NCBI GenBank assembly: GCA_963204915.1
Contig: CAUJHS010000074.1
Location: forward strand, 62,001-126,000
Direction of reading: 5' to 3'
Source: Planctomycetota bacterium
GTDB taxonomy: Bacteria > Planctomycetota > Planctomycetia > Pirellulales > Pirellulaceae
Length of the DNA stretch: 64,000 bases
A program made the translations under genes and the position numbers. The notes under the pieces are model-generated. The model was not told where the DNA came from and did no database searches. It saw only the letters and a program-made list of their open reading frames with translations. Below, one piece after another: positions 44,122 through 53,723 of the stretch; position 1 is the first letter of the stretch; each line of letters opens with the position of its first letter.

Positions 44122-45528
44122 ATGCGTTGGTTTCTATACATCACCGTCTTCGCCTCCATTTTGTTGGCCGATCACACAAACGGCGCGAATCGTAATGTCG
44201 TTTTGTTTGTGACGGACGACCATAGCCCCGACGCCGGTTGCTATGGCAACCCGGTAATTCAAACTCCGAACTTAGATGCTCTTTGCCGCGCGGGTGTGCG
44301 TTTCGACCGCGCTTATTGCACGACGGCAAGTTGCAGTGCTAGTCGCTCCGTGATCTTGTCCGGCTTGCACAACCATGCGAACGGGCATTACGGGCACGAA
44401 CACTCATATCATCATTTTCGCGCTTACGACTCGATCGAGTCTCTGCCGGTTCGCCTATCGAAAGCGGGCTACCGTACAGGTCGTATTGGCAAACTGCACG
44501 TTGGCCCTGAAGAGGTTTTTCATTTCGAAACGGCGCTACCTGGGAACGCCAGAAGCCCCGTTGAAATGGCCGATAATTGCCGATCGTTCCTAAAATCAAG
44601 CGATAAGCGCCCGTTCTTTCTATATTTTTGCACCGCCGACCCACACCGCGGGGCAGGCCATGTGCCCGACGCGCTCCACAATCCCAATTCATTTGGCAAC
44701 CGACCTGCGGGCTACCCTGGCGTCACCGAAGTGAAGTACAAACCTGAGGAAGTCATCGTTCCGCCGTTTCTTCCTGATACCCCCGTGTGTCGTGAGGAAT
44801 TGGCGCAGTATTACCAATCGGTGTCGCGTGTCGACCAAGGGCTCGGCCGACTTGTAGAGCATCTCAAGAGCGCGGGAGTGTTTGACGACACGCTCATCAT
44901 TTTTACCTCTGACCATGGCATTGCCTTCCCCGGAGGAAAAACGACGCTGTATCAACCAGGTATGACCGTTCCACTCGTCGTGCACGGTCCGCCGGTCACG
45001 AAACCTGGCAGCGTCACAAAGATCATGGCGAGCCACGTCGATCTTACGCCTACGATTCTCGACTTCGCCGGCGCACTCGAGGCCAATCACGCCTTTCATG
45101 GTCGTTCTTGGCTGCCGGTACTAAATGATGAGCAACACAAAGAGTGGAATGTCACGTTTGGCTCACACACTTTTCATGAGATCACCATGTATTACCCGAT
45201 GCGCGTCGTTAGGCAGGGTCAATACAAGTTGATTTGGAACCTTGCGCATGAATTACCGTACCCGTTTGCAAGCGACCTTTGGGAAGCGCCAACCTGGCAA
45301 GAACGTTGGTCGCGCGGCATGGGCGCGTTATACGGAAAGCGGAGTGTGCGAGACTATATTCACCGTCCAGAATTCGAGCTTTACGATCTGGAGTCTGATC
45401 CTGATGAGGTCAATAATCTTGCCGATGACGTGGAGCATGCAAACCGTCTTAAGGCGCTGAAGGCGAAGTTACAGGAGTTTCAGAAGACGACCAAAGATCC
45501 TTGGGAACTGAAGTGGCGTTATGAATAA
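44122..45528 (+). CDS. Exported sulfatase of the N-sulfoglucosamine sulfohydrolase (sulfamidase) type
   Basis: The family cleaves N- or O-sulfate groups from sugars. After a signal peptide (MRWFLYITVFASILLADHTNGA) the sulfatase core begins with VVLFVTDDHSPDAGCYGN, whose Asp pair binds calcium. The site of formylglycine formation is CSASRS at Cys71; the common form is CxPxR, with Ala in place of Pro here. Over its whole length it resembles human SGSH: HANGHYGHEHSYHHF, GKLHVGPEEV, FTSDHGIAFPGGKTTLY, HEITMYYPMR. That makes a sulfamidase-like activity on sulfated glycans likely. The start at 44122 has GGAG nine bases before it; an ATG at 44089 is the alternative. Planctomycetes carry many sulfatases. 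No separate formylglycine-generating enzyme gene is here. Confidence 0.93.
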   Translation: MRWFLYITVFASILLADHTNGANRNVVLFVTDDHSPDAGCYGNPVIQTPNLDALCRAGVRFDRAYCTTASCSASRSVILSGLHNHANGHYGHEHSYHHFRAYDSIESLPVRLSKAGYRTGRIGKLHVGPEEVFHFETALPGNARSPVEMADNCRSFLKSSDKRPFFLYFCTADPHRGAGHVPDALHNPNSFGNRPAGYPGVTEVKYKPEEVIVPPFLPDTPVCREELAQYYQSVSRVDQGLGRLVEHLKSAGVFDDTLIIFTSDHGIAFPGGKTTLYQPGMTVPLVVHGPPVTKPGSVTKIMASHVDLTPTILDFAGALEANHAFHGRSWLPVLNDEQHKEWNVTFGSHTFHEITMYYPMRVVRQGQYKLIWNLAHELPYPFASDLWEAPTWQERWSRGMGALYGKRSVRDYIHRPEFELYDLESDPDEVNNLADDVEHANRLKALKAKLQEFQKTTKDPWELKWRYE

Positions 45529-45625
45529 CGTTGACGCCGGACAATGCCGTGTTGCGTCGAATCCGCATTTGATACGCTAAGGGATTCGCCATGGCAATCC
45601 ATTAACGTTATTGCTGTCGCTTCGG

Positions 45626-48475
45626 ATGCAACAACCCCCATCAAACGCGCCCGCACCTTTCACTCACGATCACGACGCGTTCATTCGTGTTCGCGGCGCG
45701 CGCGTGCACAACCTTAAGAATGTGGATGTCGATATTCCACGCGACCGAATGGTCGTTATCACGGGGCCAAGCGGGTCGGGCAAGAGTAGTCTGGCGATTG
45801 ATACGATCTTTGCCGAGGGCGAACGACAATATGTCGAAAGTTTGTCGACTTTTGCTCGGCAATTCCTCGATCAAATGGAGCGTCCCGACGTCGACTTTAT
45901 CGAGGGACTTCAGCCCACCATCTGTATCGACCAGCGTCCTGGCTCGCAAAATCCTCGGAGTACGGTCGCAACGGTTACAGAGATTTATGATTACCTCCGC
46001 GTATTGATGGCGAGGCTTGGCGAACCTCTGTGCTATCGCTGTGGGACTTCGATTCGCCAACAAAACCCCGAACAGATTCGCGACCGGCTTGTGTCGTTAA
46101 CGGAGGGAACAAAACTCCTGTTACTGGCCCCAATGATTCGAGGGCGCAAAGGTAAACATCAAGACATTCTTGCCCAAATCCGCAAAGCAGGACTGGTGCG
46201 AGTTCGGATCGACGGCGAGGTCTATGATTTGGACAACGCTCCCGATCTCCGAGCCAGTCAACCGCACGACATTGAGGCCGTTGTTGATCGTATTGTCATT
46301 CGAAAGGGTGTCGAATCGCGGCTCATGGAATCGCTGCAACTTGCTGTTGAATACGGACAAGGATGCGTCATCGCCTGTCATTTCGAGCCGAGCGAGAACG
46401 CCCCTGGACGTGGTCAGTGGCGCGATGAGCTTTTTAGCACGCTTTACGCTTGCCCAACCTGCAATTTGAGTTACGAAGAGTTAGAGCCTCGCACTTTTAG
46501 CTTTAACAGCCCTTACGGAGCGTGCCCCACTTGCAGCGGATTGGGGCGATTAGAAGATTTCGACCCTGATGTGGTTATTCCAGACCGAGGGAAATCTCTG
46601 ATGAATGGGGCCATTGCGCCTTGGAAAAACTCCGCAGCGACATGGCGAAAACACAAACGAACTTTCGGACGGTTTCTCGAATCTCATGGCGTCACAGACA
46701 GTTCTCCGCTAAGTGCGTTATCCGAGCAAGCGTATCACCATCTGCTTTATGGCAACGGAAACGATTTTCCGGGTGTGATGACCTTGCTCAATCAAGAGTT
46801 GGCCACGGCGACGGAGGAATCGCTACGTGATCGACTAGAAACGTATCGTGGCCAGACGGTGTGTGCCGCTTGCGGTGGTTCACGGCTTCGGCCAGAGGCG
46901 GCTAGTGTTCGGCTTGCCGGCAAAGCGATCCACGAGATTACCGGTATGGCGGTGTCGCGAGCTGTCGAGTTCTTCCATTCATTGCGATTCGCGTCCCACG
47001 AGAAGCCAATTGGTCAACCGTTGGTCGCCGAGATTTCTCGGCGTTTGACGTTCCTTCATCGAGTAGGACTACCTTACCTTGCCCTCGACCGCGCAGCAGA
47101 CACGCTGAGCGGAGGCGAGCATCAACGCGTTCGATTGGCGACCGCGATCGGATCGGGGCTGGTAGGCGTATGCTATGTACTCGACGAACCCTCCATTGGT
47201 TTACATCCGCGCGATAACCAGCAATTGATTGACTCCTTACGAGATCTCCAACAACAAGGGAACACGGTCATTGTTGTTGAGCACGATGAGGCCATAATGC
47301 GTCAAGCCGACGTTGTGATCGACGTTGGCCCCGAGGCCGGCGCCGGCGGTGGTCGTATCATCGCAGCAGGTACGCCAGAGGAAATACAGCGATGCGAAGC
47401 ATCGAGCACGGGAGGTTACCTCAGCGGCCGGCTGCGGATCGCAACGCCCAAGTCCCGCAGGGCGATCTCGCGAACGCGGTCGCTGATACTGGAAGGCGTC
47501 TCGACTCATAATCTTCGAGACGTCCGCGCGGTGTTCCCGCTCGAGGCGCTAGTATGTATCACGGGGGTTAGCGGATCGGGGAAAAGTTCGCTCGTCAGCG
47601 GCACGTTAGCGCCTGCCATAATTCGGCGGTTGGGAGGCGCTGCGCCAAAACCGGGGCCTTATAAGAGCCTCCGCAATTTGAATCATTTGGAGCGCGCCGT
47701 GGTCATCGATCAATCGCCCATTGGCCGTACACCGCGCAGCAACGCGGCGACGTTCACTGGGGTGTTCGATGAAATCCGCAAAGTTTTTTCAACAACGCGC
47801 GAAGCGCGTAGCCGCGGATACCGCGCCAATCGCTTCAGTTTCAACGTCAAGGGAGGTCGTTGCGAAGCGTGTCAGGGACAAGGCCTGCAAAAGATCGAGA
47901 TGAATTTTTTGCCCGATCTCTACGTGATTTGTGAAGTGTGTCAGGGCGCACGGTTCAATCGACAAACTCTCCAAATTAGGTATCGCGGCAAATCAATTGC
48001 CGACGTTCTTAACCTCTCCGTTCGGGACGCGGTCGAGTTCTTTGGCAATTTTGCGCAAGTTCAGGAAGTTCTCAAAAATCTTCATGATGTGGGGCTTGGC
48101 TATCTTCCGTTGGGGCAGCCCTCGACGACACTTTCAGGCGGCGAGGCGCAGCGGATCAAACTGGCAACCGGATTATCTCGTAGCGATGGAAGTAAAACGC
48201 TTTATATACTTGATGAACCCACCACAGGCTTGCACTTCGAGGACGTTCGAAGGCTGTTGACCGTGCTACATCGCTTGGTCGACCGCGGCAACTCTGTATT
48301 GGTTATCGAGCATAACCTGGACGTAATCCGAGTCGCCGATTGGGTCATCGACCTAGGGCCCGAAGGCGGCGACGGTGGCGGCCAAATTGTCGCTGAAGGA
48401 ACTCCTGAAGATATCGCAGCGATTCCATCGAGCCATACAGGTCGCTTCTTGCGAGAGGCACTAAACATTGCCTAA
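45626..48475 (+). CDS. uvrA: Excinuclease ABC subunit UvrA
   Basis: UvrA is the damage sensor of nucleotide excision repair and loads UvrB. The 949-residue protein is of normal length, with two ABC ATPase halves. Half one: Walker [14 protein letters not shown], signature [19 protein letters not shown], Walker [13 protein letters not shown]. Half two: [46 protein letters not shown]. Zinc modules are seen as CPTCNLSY...CPTCSGLG and CEACQGQG...[10 protein letters not shown]. The ATG at 45626 is chosen over a TTG five codons earlier. The stop lies seven bases from that of the convergent phosphatase gene. Presence of all zinc modules argues for the repair enzyme and not for the shortened UvrA2 type. 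Confidence 0.95.
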   Translation: MQQPPSNAPAPFTHDHDAFIRVRGARVHNLKNVDVDIPRDRMVVITGPSGSGKSSLAIDTIFAEGERQYVESLSTFARQFLDQMERPDVDFIEGLQPTICIDQRPGSQNPRSTVATVTEIYDYLRVLMARLGEPLCYRCGTSIRQQNPEQIRDRLVSLTEGTKLLLLAPMIRGRKGKHQDILAQIRKAGLVRVRIDGEVYDLDNAPDLRASQPHDIEAVVDRIVIRKGVESRLMESLQLAVEYGQGCVIACHFEPSENAPGRGQWRDELFSTLYACPTCNLSYEELEPRTFSFNSPYGACPTCSGLGRLEDFDPDVVIPDRGKSLMNGAIAPWKNSAATWRKHKRTFGRFLESHGVTDSSPLSALSEQAYHHLLYGNGNDFPGVMTLLNQELATATEESLRDRLETYRGQTVCAACGGSRLRPEAASVRLAGKAIHEITGMAVSRAVEFFHSLRFASHEKPIGQPLVAEISRRLTFLHRVGLPYLALDRAADTLSGGEHQRVRLATAIGSGLVGVCYVLDEPSIGLHPRDNQQLIDSLRDLQQQGNTVIVVEHDEAIMRQADVVIDVGPEAGAGGGRIIAAGTPEEIQRCEASSTGGYLSGRLRIATPKSRRAISRTRSLILEGVSTHNLRDVRAVFPLEALVCITGVSGSGKSSLVSGTLAPAIIRRLGGAAPKPGPYKSLRNLNHLERAVVIDQSPIGRTPRSNAATFTGVFDEIRKVFSTTREARSRGYRANRFSFNVKGGRCEACQGQGLQKIEMNFLPDLYVICEVCQGARFNRQTLQIRYRGKSIADVLNLSVRDAVEFFGNFAQVQEVLKNLHDVGLGYLPLGQPSTTLSGGEAQRIKLATGLSRSDGSKTLYILDEPTTGLHFEDVRRLLTVLHRLVDRGNSVLVIEHNLDVIRVADWVIDLGPEGGDGGGQIVAEGTPEDIAAIPSSHTGRFLREALNIA

Positions 48476-48481
48476 GGCGAT

Positions 48482-49543
48482 CTATTGGTGACGAAGTTGG
48501 CTTAATTTGATTGCTTGTTTTTGAACGACCTCGCCTTCCAGACCGTGGATCGCCAATTCGACGACAGGGTCGGTTTGCCGCCAGTCAATTGTAATGGCGC
48601 CGAAATTGACTTGAAGATAATTATCTCCTAACCGATAGGCGTTCGGTTCGTTGTCATTTCCCCCGCCGCTTGGTTGATTCAAGCTCGACGAGGTCAAGTC
48701 GTAGAGTGGATAACCGCCTCGGTTTTCAGATGAACTATTTTCAATGCAAGAGATTTCTGCGAGGTGCCGGTCGCCGCTGACAAAGATTACGCCGTTCGCC
48801 TCGTTCTTACGAATTAGTTCAAACAGTCGGTTTCGCTCATGGGGCATATTACCCCATTTCTCCCAGTGATGCTCATCCGCAACAACTTGGATACTGGAGG
48901 CCACAATACGCAGTTCGGCCGGCACTCGAAGTTGCTCTTCCAGCCAATTCCATTGAGAGTCGCCTAATATTGTTGTGTGCGGGTCTTCATTCGGCTGATA
49001 TGGCCCAAGTTTGCGGTCGGCCTCTGGACGTTTCACAAGCGGCGATCGGAAGTAGCGAGTATCCAACAAGATGATTTGCACGCGTTGGCCTGGCGGACCG
49101 AAGACCTGTGCGTCATAAATGCCAGGACGTGCACGACGAGGCGAGTCTTTCGGCGTGTCAAAAAAATCATTAAACACCTCCTGCGATTCCGCCTTTCTTG
49201 CATAATCGGCCCCGCCATCGTTAACTCCGTAATCGTGGTCATCCCACGTTGCGAGAATAGGGCAAACTGCCCGGAGTTTCTGAAAACCCGGTTGGCTTCC
49301 AAGTTCTCTATACTTCGCCCGTAGAATCGCCATGTCATCCGTGTCACCGTAGATATTGTCTCCCAGGAAGAGAAACAAGTCAGGGCTCGATTGGACAATA
49401 GCGTCCCAAATCGGTTGAGGACGGTTTTGCTTTGCACACGAGCCCAGAGCTATGCGACTGATTGTCTTGTCGCTTCCTTCAACTCCTCCAGAACCATTGA
49501 ATAACGTCCAGATACAGCAAAGGAAAACCGCATTGATTCGCAC
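48482..49543 (-). CDS. Exported PhoD-like alkaline phosphatase/phosphodiesterase
   Basis: PhoD-family enzymes are secreted metal-dependent phosphatases and phosphodiesterases. Motifs: RIALGSCAKQNRPQPIWD, the metal-binding GDNIYGDTDD, ATWDDHDYGVNDGG, and SGDRHLAEIS near the C-terminal side. I choose the GTG at 49543, because AGGAG sits about nine bases before it and touches the alternative TTG at 49552. A signal peptide (INAVFLCCIWTLFNGSGGVEG) follows directly. The length of 353 residues is on the short side for PhoD; the N-terminal beta domain of the Bacillus enzyme is missing, which is usual in planctomycete members. No pho-box could be judged by eye. Confidence 0.9.
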   Translation of the reverse strand: MRINAVFLCCIWTLFNGSGGVEGSDKTISRIALGSCAKQNRPQPIWDAIVQSSPDLFLFLGDNIYGDTDDMAILRAKYRELGSQPGFQKLRAVCPILATWDDHDYGVNDGGADYARKAESQEVFNDFFDTPKDSPRRARPGIYDAQVFGPPGQRVQIILLDTRYFRSPLVKRPEADRKLGPYQPNEDPHTTILGDSQWNWLEEQLRVPAELRIVASSIQVVADEHHWEKWGNMPHERNRLFELIRKNEANGVIFVSGDRHLAEISCIENSSSENRGGYPLYDLTSSSLNQPSGGGNDNEPNAYRLGDNYLQVNFGAITIDWRQTDPVVELAIHGLEGEVVQKQAIKLSQLRHQ

Positions 49544-49768
49544 GCTTATCAACTCCTATATCTCAGTGGACGAAGCACGGCGCATCGCTGTTTTGCTTGA
49601 ATCTTTGCCGCAATGTAAACGCCTGCAATGTAAATGAAAATTCGCGCGTTGTCATGGCAGTTCATTGCATGCGCGCGTTCAATTGGACTTTCCCTTGCCT
49701 TCGCGCCCCTTCTATAATTGCCGGTTCAAGGTTATCGAACGACGGGTAACACGGAGGTTCCAACAATT

Positions 49769-50275
49769 ATGATCGATTCACGTTGTGTGGCGAAAATAGC
49801 TCTAGCCGGATGGTTTTGGTTCATTGCAACTCCTGTGATCTGGTCGCAGGAGTCGAAAGCGGCTCCCGAGACGACGCATGCAAACGACGGAGACCCACAA
49901 CCTTCCAGTTGGTTGGAAGAGATTACTGAAGTCCGCCGGCAACTTGGCGCGGGACTGCTCAAAGGGTCACTCCTTGACGATCCAAATTCACCCAACGAGG
50001 CTGCTCAGAACCAAGAGTTTCTCCGAGAATTAAGGAGAATCGCCGCCCAGGCTCCAAAGATTGCGCCTAACAATCAAATTCCGGGCATTCCAAGCGCCAC
50101 AACTGCTGACATGGACGTGTCTGACGTCGCGTTGATCGACGCTCTTCGCCATACGGCTCGCTTATTGGAGGAAAAAGCCAATCGCTTAGAAGATAGTCAG
50201 TCGTTCGGGTCGGCGGATGAGTATCGCAAACTCGCAACTCGCCTGCGACGCCAGTCCCATAAACTTTCTCAATAA
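49769..50275 (+). CDS. Exported hypothetical protein, 168 residues
   Basis: The ATG at 49769 has GGAGG about eleven bases upstream and is followed by a signal peptide (VAKIALAGWFWFIATPVIWS). The mature part is polar and helical, rich in Glu, Arg and Ala, with a coiled-coil-like C-terminal third (LIDALRHTARLLEEKANRLED, then DEYRKLATRLRRQSHKLS). No enzyme motif or Cys pair is present. It may be an adaptor or packing protein in the periplasm. It is divergent from the PhoD-like gene and is followed by transposase debris. I do not recognise the family. Confidence 0.7.
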   Translation: MIDSRCVAKIALAGWFWFIATPVIWSQESKAAPETTHANDGDPQPSSWLEEITEVRRQLGAGLLKGSLLDDPNSPNEAAQNQEFLRELRRIAAQAPKIAPNNQIPGIPSATTADMDVSDVALIDALRHTARLLEEKANRLEDSQSFGSADEYRKLATRLRRQSHKLSQ

Positions 50276-50380
50276 CACTTGTCGCGTCCTGACACGTAAA
50301 GCTACGTCGATAAATCCAAGTCGCTATTGTCGCCTTGTTTGAATACACAGTAACGTAATTGCGAAGCGAAATAGCCGTTC

Positions 50381-50604
50381 GTGATTCTCGTACAGCATTG
50401 GAGGCGCTTGCGGCAAATCCAGCGTCTGGTTCAGGAGGCACCGGAGGACGAGGTAGTGCTGTATGTGGACGAGGTGGACATCCACCTCAACCCTGAGATC
50501 GGCCCGGACTGGATACTTCCGGGCCTGCAGAAGGAGATGCTCACGCCAGGCCAGAACGAGAAGCAGTACTTGGCGGGAGCGCTCAACGCCCGCACCGGAT
50601 CGCT
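50381..50604 (+). pseudogene. IS630-family transposase fragment (DDE domain)
   Basis: About 70 residues of an IS630-type transposase remain. EVVLYVDEVDIHLNPEIG carries the first visible catalytic Asp of the DDE core, followed by DWILPG, TPGQNEKQYLAGALNARTG, all typical of that family. Both the N-terminal helix-turn-helix part and the C-terminal part with the last catalytic acidic residues are missing. The frame runs at about 50600 into sequence that belongs, on the other strand, to an IS1380-type gene. No intact terminal repeat is visible, so it is a dead remnant. Confidence 0.85.
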
Positions 50605-50886
50605 CCGCAGGTGATCGTGGTCGTTGAGGTCTTCATAGCCTAACGCCAGGCCGTACACCCGCTGGGCCACCAGCTCCTCGACCATGTGCTCGATGCGCTT
50701 CGGATCGCACTGATCGCTGAAACCGGCGGTGAAACGCGCCATCAGCCCCAGCTTCGCTTCCAGCTTCCGCAGCCAGAGTCCGCCGCCGTCGGAGGTGATT
50801 TTCCCGCCATCAAAGCGGCCCGCCAGCTCTCGGCTTCCCACCCCGTGAAACGCAATCGCCCGTCGAGTACACTCTATTTTCATCAA
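50595..50886 (-). pseudogene. IS1380-family transposase, N-terminal fragment
   Basis: The frame from the ATG at 50886 encodes about 95 residues of an IS1380-type transposase N-terminus: KITSDGGGLWLRKLEAKLGL, RIEHMVEELVAQRVYGLALGYEDLNDHDHLRSDP. It stops matching exactly where the IS630 fragment on the other strand begins, at 50595-50604. The rest of the transposase, including the catalytic domain, is gone. The frame stays open antisense to the IS630 piece, but that extension is an artefact. The non-coding lead at about 50887-50985 probably includes the original left end of the element. Confidence 0.85.
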
Positions 50887-51033
50887 GCCGTTCCTGGTTG
50901 CTGGCGAAAGATGTTGTTGACACTCACCTTATGCCACAACCAGCGGCCTGTTTCTATTGGGTTGGTGAGAAATGCGGGCTAGCTGCAAAGCGATCTTGCT
51001 CGCAGCGCAAAAAGCATTGAGCGCAATCGTAAC

Positions 51034-51711
51034 TTACCGAGATTCTTCGCCGTCGGTTCTTTCGACAAGGAGTTTCTCGGCAGCGTCACGAGCCATTGCG
51101 ATGTCGCTGCCCGAAGCTCGCACGGTAACAACACCTGACTCAACACGGTTGGCGATTAATTCGCCTTCCGCCCCCAACGATAGACCGGATTCGCTCAGGT
51201 ATCGGAGAAAATCGGGCGATTGATCAAACACGCGCACGAGTCGAAAGGCTTGACCAACCTCCCATTCTGAAAGGCGTTTTCCTCGCGTTTTGATCATCGT
51301 GCCATCCGCCTTTGGAATCGGATCGCCATGGGGATCAGCCTCAGGAAAGCTGAGAAAGGCGTCGATTCGATCGACGAGTCGATCGCTAACCGCGTGCTCC
51401 ATATGCTCAGCTTCTTCGTGAACCTCGTCCCAGGAAAGGTCGAGCGTTCGTGCCAGAAAAAGCTCTAAGAGCCGATGTCGGCGGAGGACGCGTAGCGCGA
51501 GGGCTTTCCCCGACTCCGTGAGGCTTACTCCTTCGTACGGCGTGTAGCTGGCAAGTCCGGCTTCCGCAAGTGTTTTGAGCATGCTGGTAACGGTGCCGGG
51601 CGCAACGCCCATTGACTCGGCGATCTGACCTGTCGCCGCAGGACGCTCATTCTGGCGAGCGCCGATCTGATAGATCGTCTTTACGTAATTCTCAATGGTA
51701 AGGCTCGGCAA
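51034..51711 (-). CDS. DtxR/MntR-family metal-dependent transcriptional regulator
   Basis: Family members bind Fe2+ or Mn2+ and repress uptake or storage genes. The 225-residue protein has the N-terminal winged helix (about 1-70: IAESMGVAPGTVTSMLKTLAEAGL), the dimerisation and metal-binding helices (71-140) and a C-terminal FeoA/SH3-like domain (about 150-222). Metal-site residues line up well: His79, Glu83, His98, Glu102, Glu105, His106. Glu102 is as in MntR-type sensors and not Cys as in DtxR. But the N-terminal ligand positions read Asn8 and Lys11, where MntR has Asp and Glu, so metal choice may differ. It is divergent from mch with a 126-bp gap. No iron or manganese transporter gene is next to it. 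Confidence 0.92.
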   Translation of the reverse strand: MPSLTIENYVKTIYQIGARQNERPAATGQIAESMGVAPGTVTSMLKTLAEAGLASYTPYEGVSLTESGKALALRVLRRHRLLELFLARTLDLSWDEVHEEAEHMEHAVSDRLVDRIDAFLSFPEADPHGDPIPKADGTMIKTRGKRLSEWEVGQAFRLVRVFDQSPDFLRYLSESGLSLGAEGELIANRVESGVVTVRASGSDIAMARDAAEKLLVERTDGEESR

Positions 51712-51837
51712 CGTGGAATGCTCCTTCCTGAAAGTCTCGCTTTAGCGGCGCCGTCGGGCAGCCCATTGCATTCTATCGCAACTTTCGACAAGATGTCGCC
51801 TGCTAGGAGTTACGCGTAGTCATGAGGAGCCGTTCTG

Positions 51838-52785
51838 TTGAACCTCAACGAAAATGCAGCTCGCCTTTGTAACGATTTGGTGCGAACCGCAGACCTAAAC
51901 CAGATCATGGTATCGAATGCTGCGTGCGGAACTCGTCTGATTGATTGTGGAGCGGAGTGCCGCGGTGGACTGGCGGCAGGGCGCGCCCTTGCCGAGATCT
52001 GTATGGGCGGTCTGGGGGAAGTTCGATATGTTCCTAGTGCTCGCGAGTTATGGTCAGGGCCGAGCGTCGCCGTTATGACCGACCATCCTCGACTCGCTTG
52101 CATGGCGTCGCAATATGCGGGGTGGAAAATCGACATTGACGGCTATTTCGCGATGGCGTCAGGCCCGATGCGCGCGTTAGCACGAACGGAGAAGTTATTC
52201 GACGGATTTGCGCCACAGGAATTTGCAGGCAACGCCGTGGGAGTTCTAGAAACATCGAAACGGCCAACGGAGGCCGTGTGTACGTATCTGGCAGCTGCTT
52301 GCGGGGTTTCTCCGCACGAACTAACCCTGTTGTTCGCACCTACGGCGAGCATAGCCGGCACAGTGCAAGTCGTAGCGCGCAGTGTGGAAACAGCCTTGCA
52401 TAAACTTGGCGAACTTGGTTTTGATCTTGCCGCAATCCACAGTGCGTGGGGCGCCGCGCCTTTGCCTCCGGTTGCAAAAAACGATCTCCAGGGCATCGGT
52501 CGTACCAATGACGCAGTACTTTATGGGGGAGAAGTAACGTTGTGGGTTCGTACCGAGGAGCGATTGATTCATGAACTGGGGCCGCAAGTTCCCAGCGCCG
52601 CGTCCCCTGATTATGGCGATCCCTTTGAGTCGATTTTTGCGAGATACGAGTACGATTTCTATCGGATCGATCCGCACCTATTCAGTCCCGCGGCAATTAC
52701 ATTTTGTAATCTTGCGACCGGCGGCACGCATCGGTACGGGGAGTTGCGGCCCGACGTGCTTCAACGATCCTTCGCGCCCGCGTGA
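51838..52785 (+). CDS. mch: Methenyl-tetrahydromethanopterin cyclohydrolase
   Basis: Mch interconverts methenyl- and formyl-tetrahydromethanopterin in the archaeal-type C1 pathway that planctomycetes and some methylotrophs use to oxidise formaldehyde. The 315-residue length is right. Typical stretches are SNAACGTRLIDCGAECRGGLAAGR, IDIDGYFAMASGPMRALA, LLFAPTASIAGTVQVVARSVETALHKL and GRTNDAVLYGGEVTLWV. The start is TTG, well supported by GAGGAG eight bases before it. The ATP-grasp gene follows after six bases, so the two are co-transcribed. The other H4MPT genes (fhcABCD, fae, mtdB) are not in the window. Confidence 0.95.
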   Translation: MNLNENAARLCNDLVRTADLNQIMVSNAACGTRLIDCGAECRGGLAAGRALAEICMGGLGEVRYVPSARELWSGPSVAVMTDHPRLACMASQYAGWKIDIDGYFAMASGPMRALARTEKLFDGFAPQEFAGNAVGVLETSKRPTEAVCTYLAAACGVSPHELTLLFAPTASIAGTVQVVARSVETALHKLGELGFDLAAIHSAWGAAPLPPVAKNDLQGIGRTNDAVLYGGEVTLWVRTEERLIHELGPQVPSAASPDYGDPFESIFARYEYDFYRIDPHLFSPAAITFCNLATGGTHRYGELRPDVLQRSFAPA

Positions 52786-52791
52786 CAGGCC

Positions 52792-53673
52792 ATGAGGTTC
52801 GCCGTTTTAACGTCGCCAGATAGTTGGTATTTCCGTGACTTGCGGCGCGCTGCAGCCCAACGGTATAAGCTCACCGCGATCTCATTTGGCCACCTGACGT
52901 CAACGCTGAATGTCGAGTCGGCATTTCATGCGCGATCTCGAAACGAGACTTTAGAACAATTTGACGCCGTCCTGGTGCGCACCATGCCGCCGGGCTCGCT
53001 CGAACAAGTTGTCTTTCGCATGGATGTCTTGGGCGAGCTTGAGCGGCGCGGGCATGTCGTGCTTAATCCTCCCAAGGGTTTAGAAATCGCCGTCGATAAG
53101 TATCTCGCTTCCGCTCGTTTGCAGGCGGCAGGCCTACCTACGCCGCGAACATGGATCTGTCAGACCTTCGACGACGCGATGTCGGGATTCGCGGCGCTGG
53201 GCGGCGACGTTGTCGTAAAGCCGCTGTTCGGCGGCGAGGGGCGCGGCATTACGCGACTGAATGATGAGGCGTTGGCGTTACGTGCTTTCAAAATGCTGGC
53301 GCAGCTCCAGGCTGTGCTCTATCTGCAAGAGTTCATTCCCCACGAAGGTTTTGACCTGCGCTTAATGGTGCTAGGCGACCGCGTACTCGGAATTCGACGC
53401 CGCAATAGCAACGACTGGCGTACGAATTTGAGCCGTGGAGCAGTTGCAGAACCTTGGATTCACGACGAGGAGTTGGCCAACCTTGCTCGACGATCCGCCG
53501 CCGCCGTGGGAACGCCCTGGGCTGGTGTCGACTTGCTTCCCTCGAAGCAAGGCGACACTTATGTCCTCGAGGTGAACGCCGTGCCGGGTTGGAGAGGGTT
53601 GGCGGCCGCACTCGATGTCGATGTTGCAGCACTAGCGCTTGACTTTCTCGGGTCGCTTGTCGCCCGAATGTGA
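52792..53673 (+). CDS. RimK-like ATP-grasp ligase linked to tetrahydromethanopterin metabolism
   Basis: The 293-residue protein is an ATP-grasp enzyme, a class that joins an acid to an amine with ATP. It shows the ADP-binding VDKYLASARLQAAGLPTPRTW and VVVKPLFGGEGRGITRL, the QEFIPHEGFDLRLMVLGDRVLG centre, and the late Mg2+ site YVLEVNAVPGWRG with Glu and Asn. It resembles RimK and LysX, which add glutamate, and MptN, which adds glutamate to tetrahydromethanopterin. Its start six bases after mch and the known neighbourhood of such genes in methylotroph C1 clusters suggest it modifies the C1 carrier. That substrate is an inference from context. Confidence 0.9.
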   Translation: MRFAVLTSPDSWYFRDLRRAAAQRYKLTAISFGHLTSTLNVESAFHARSRNETLEQFDAVLVRTMPPGSLEQVVFRMDVLGELERRGHVVLNPPKGLEIAVDKYLASARLQAAGLPTPRTWICQTFDDAMSGFAALGGDVVVKPLFGGEGRGITRLNDEALALRAFKMLAQLQAVLYLQEFIPHEGFDLRLMVLGDRVLGIRRRNSNDWRTNLSRGAVAEPWIHDEELANLARRSAAAVGTPWAGVDLLPSKQGDTYVLEVNAVPGWRGLAAALDVDVAALALDFLGSLVARM

Positions 53674-53723
53674 TGGCGGTAGAGTTGAGACTGGACAATT
53701 CCTAAGCGTTTTGGTGGCGGCGT

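Larger units (their letters stand above)
50381..50985. mobile_element. Composite remnant of two insertion sequences (IS630 and IS1380) in head-to-head collision
   Basis: Two unrelated transposase fragments in opposite orientation abut at 50595-50604. There the ten bases CCGGATCGCT fit both reading frames (Thr-Gly-Ser of IS630; Arg-Ser-Asp-Pro of IS1380 on the other strand). One element probably inserted into, or recombined with, the other, followed by loss of the outer parts. The right border near 50985 is judged only from where IS1380-like lead sequence seems to end. I could not find matching terminal repeats. Confidence 0.6.

Noticed and set aside
45626..48475. UvrA2-type antibiotic-resistance paralogue
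   Set aside because: The protein has normal length and both zinc-module sets, so the repair UvrA is the simpler call.
50431..50594. Continuation of the IS1380 minus-strand frame
   Set aside because: This part is antisense to recognisable IS630 coding sequence, so the frame is open by chance after the junction.
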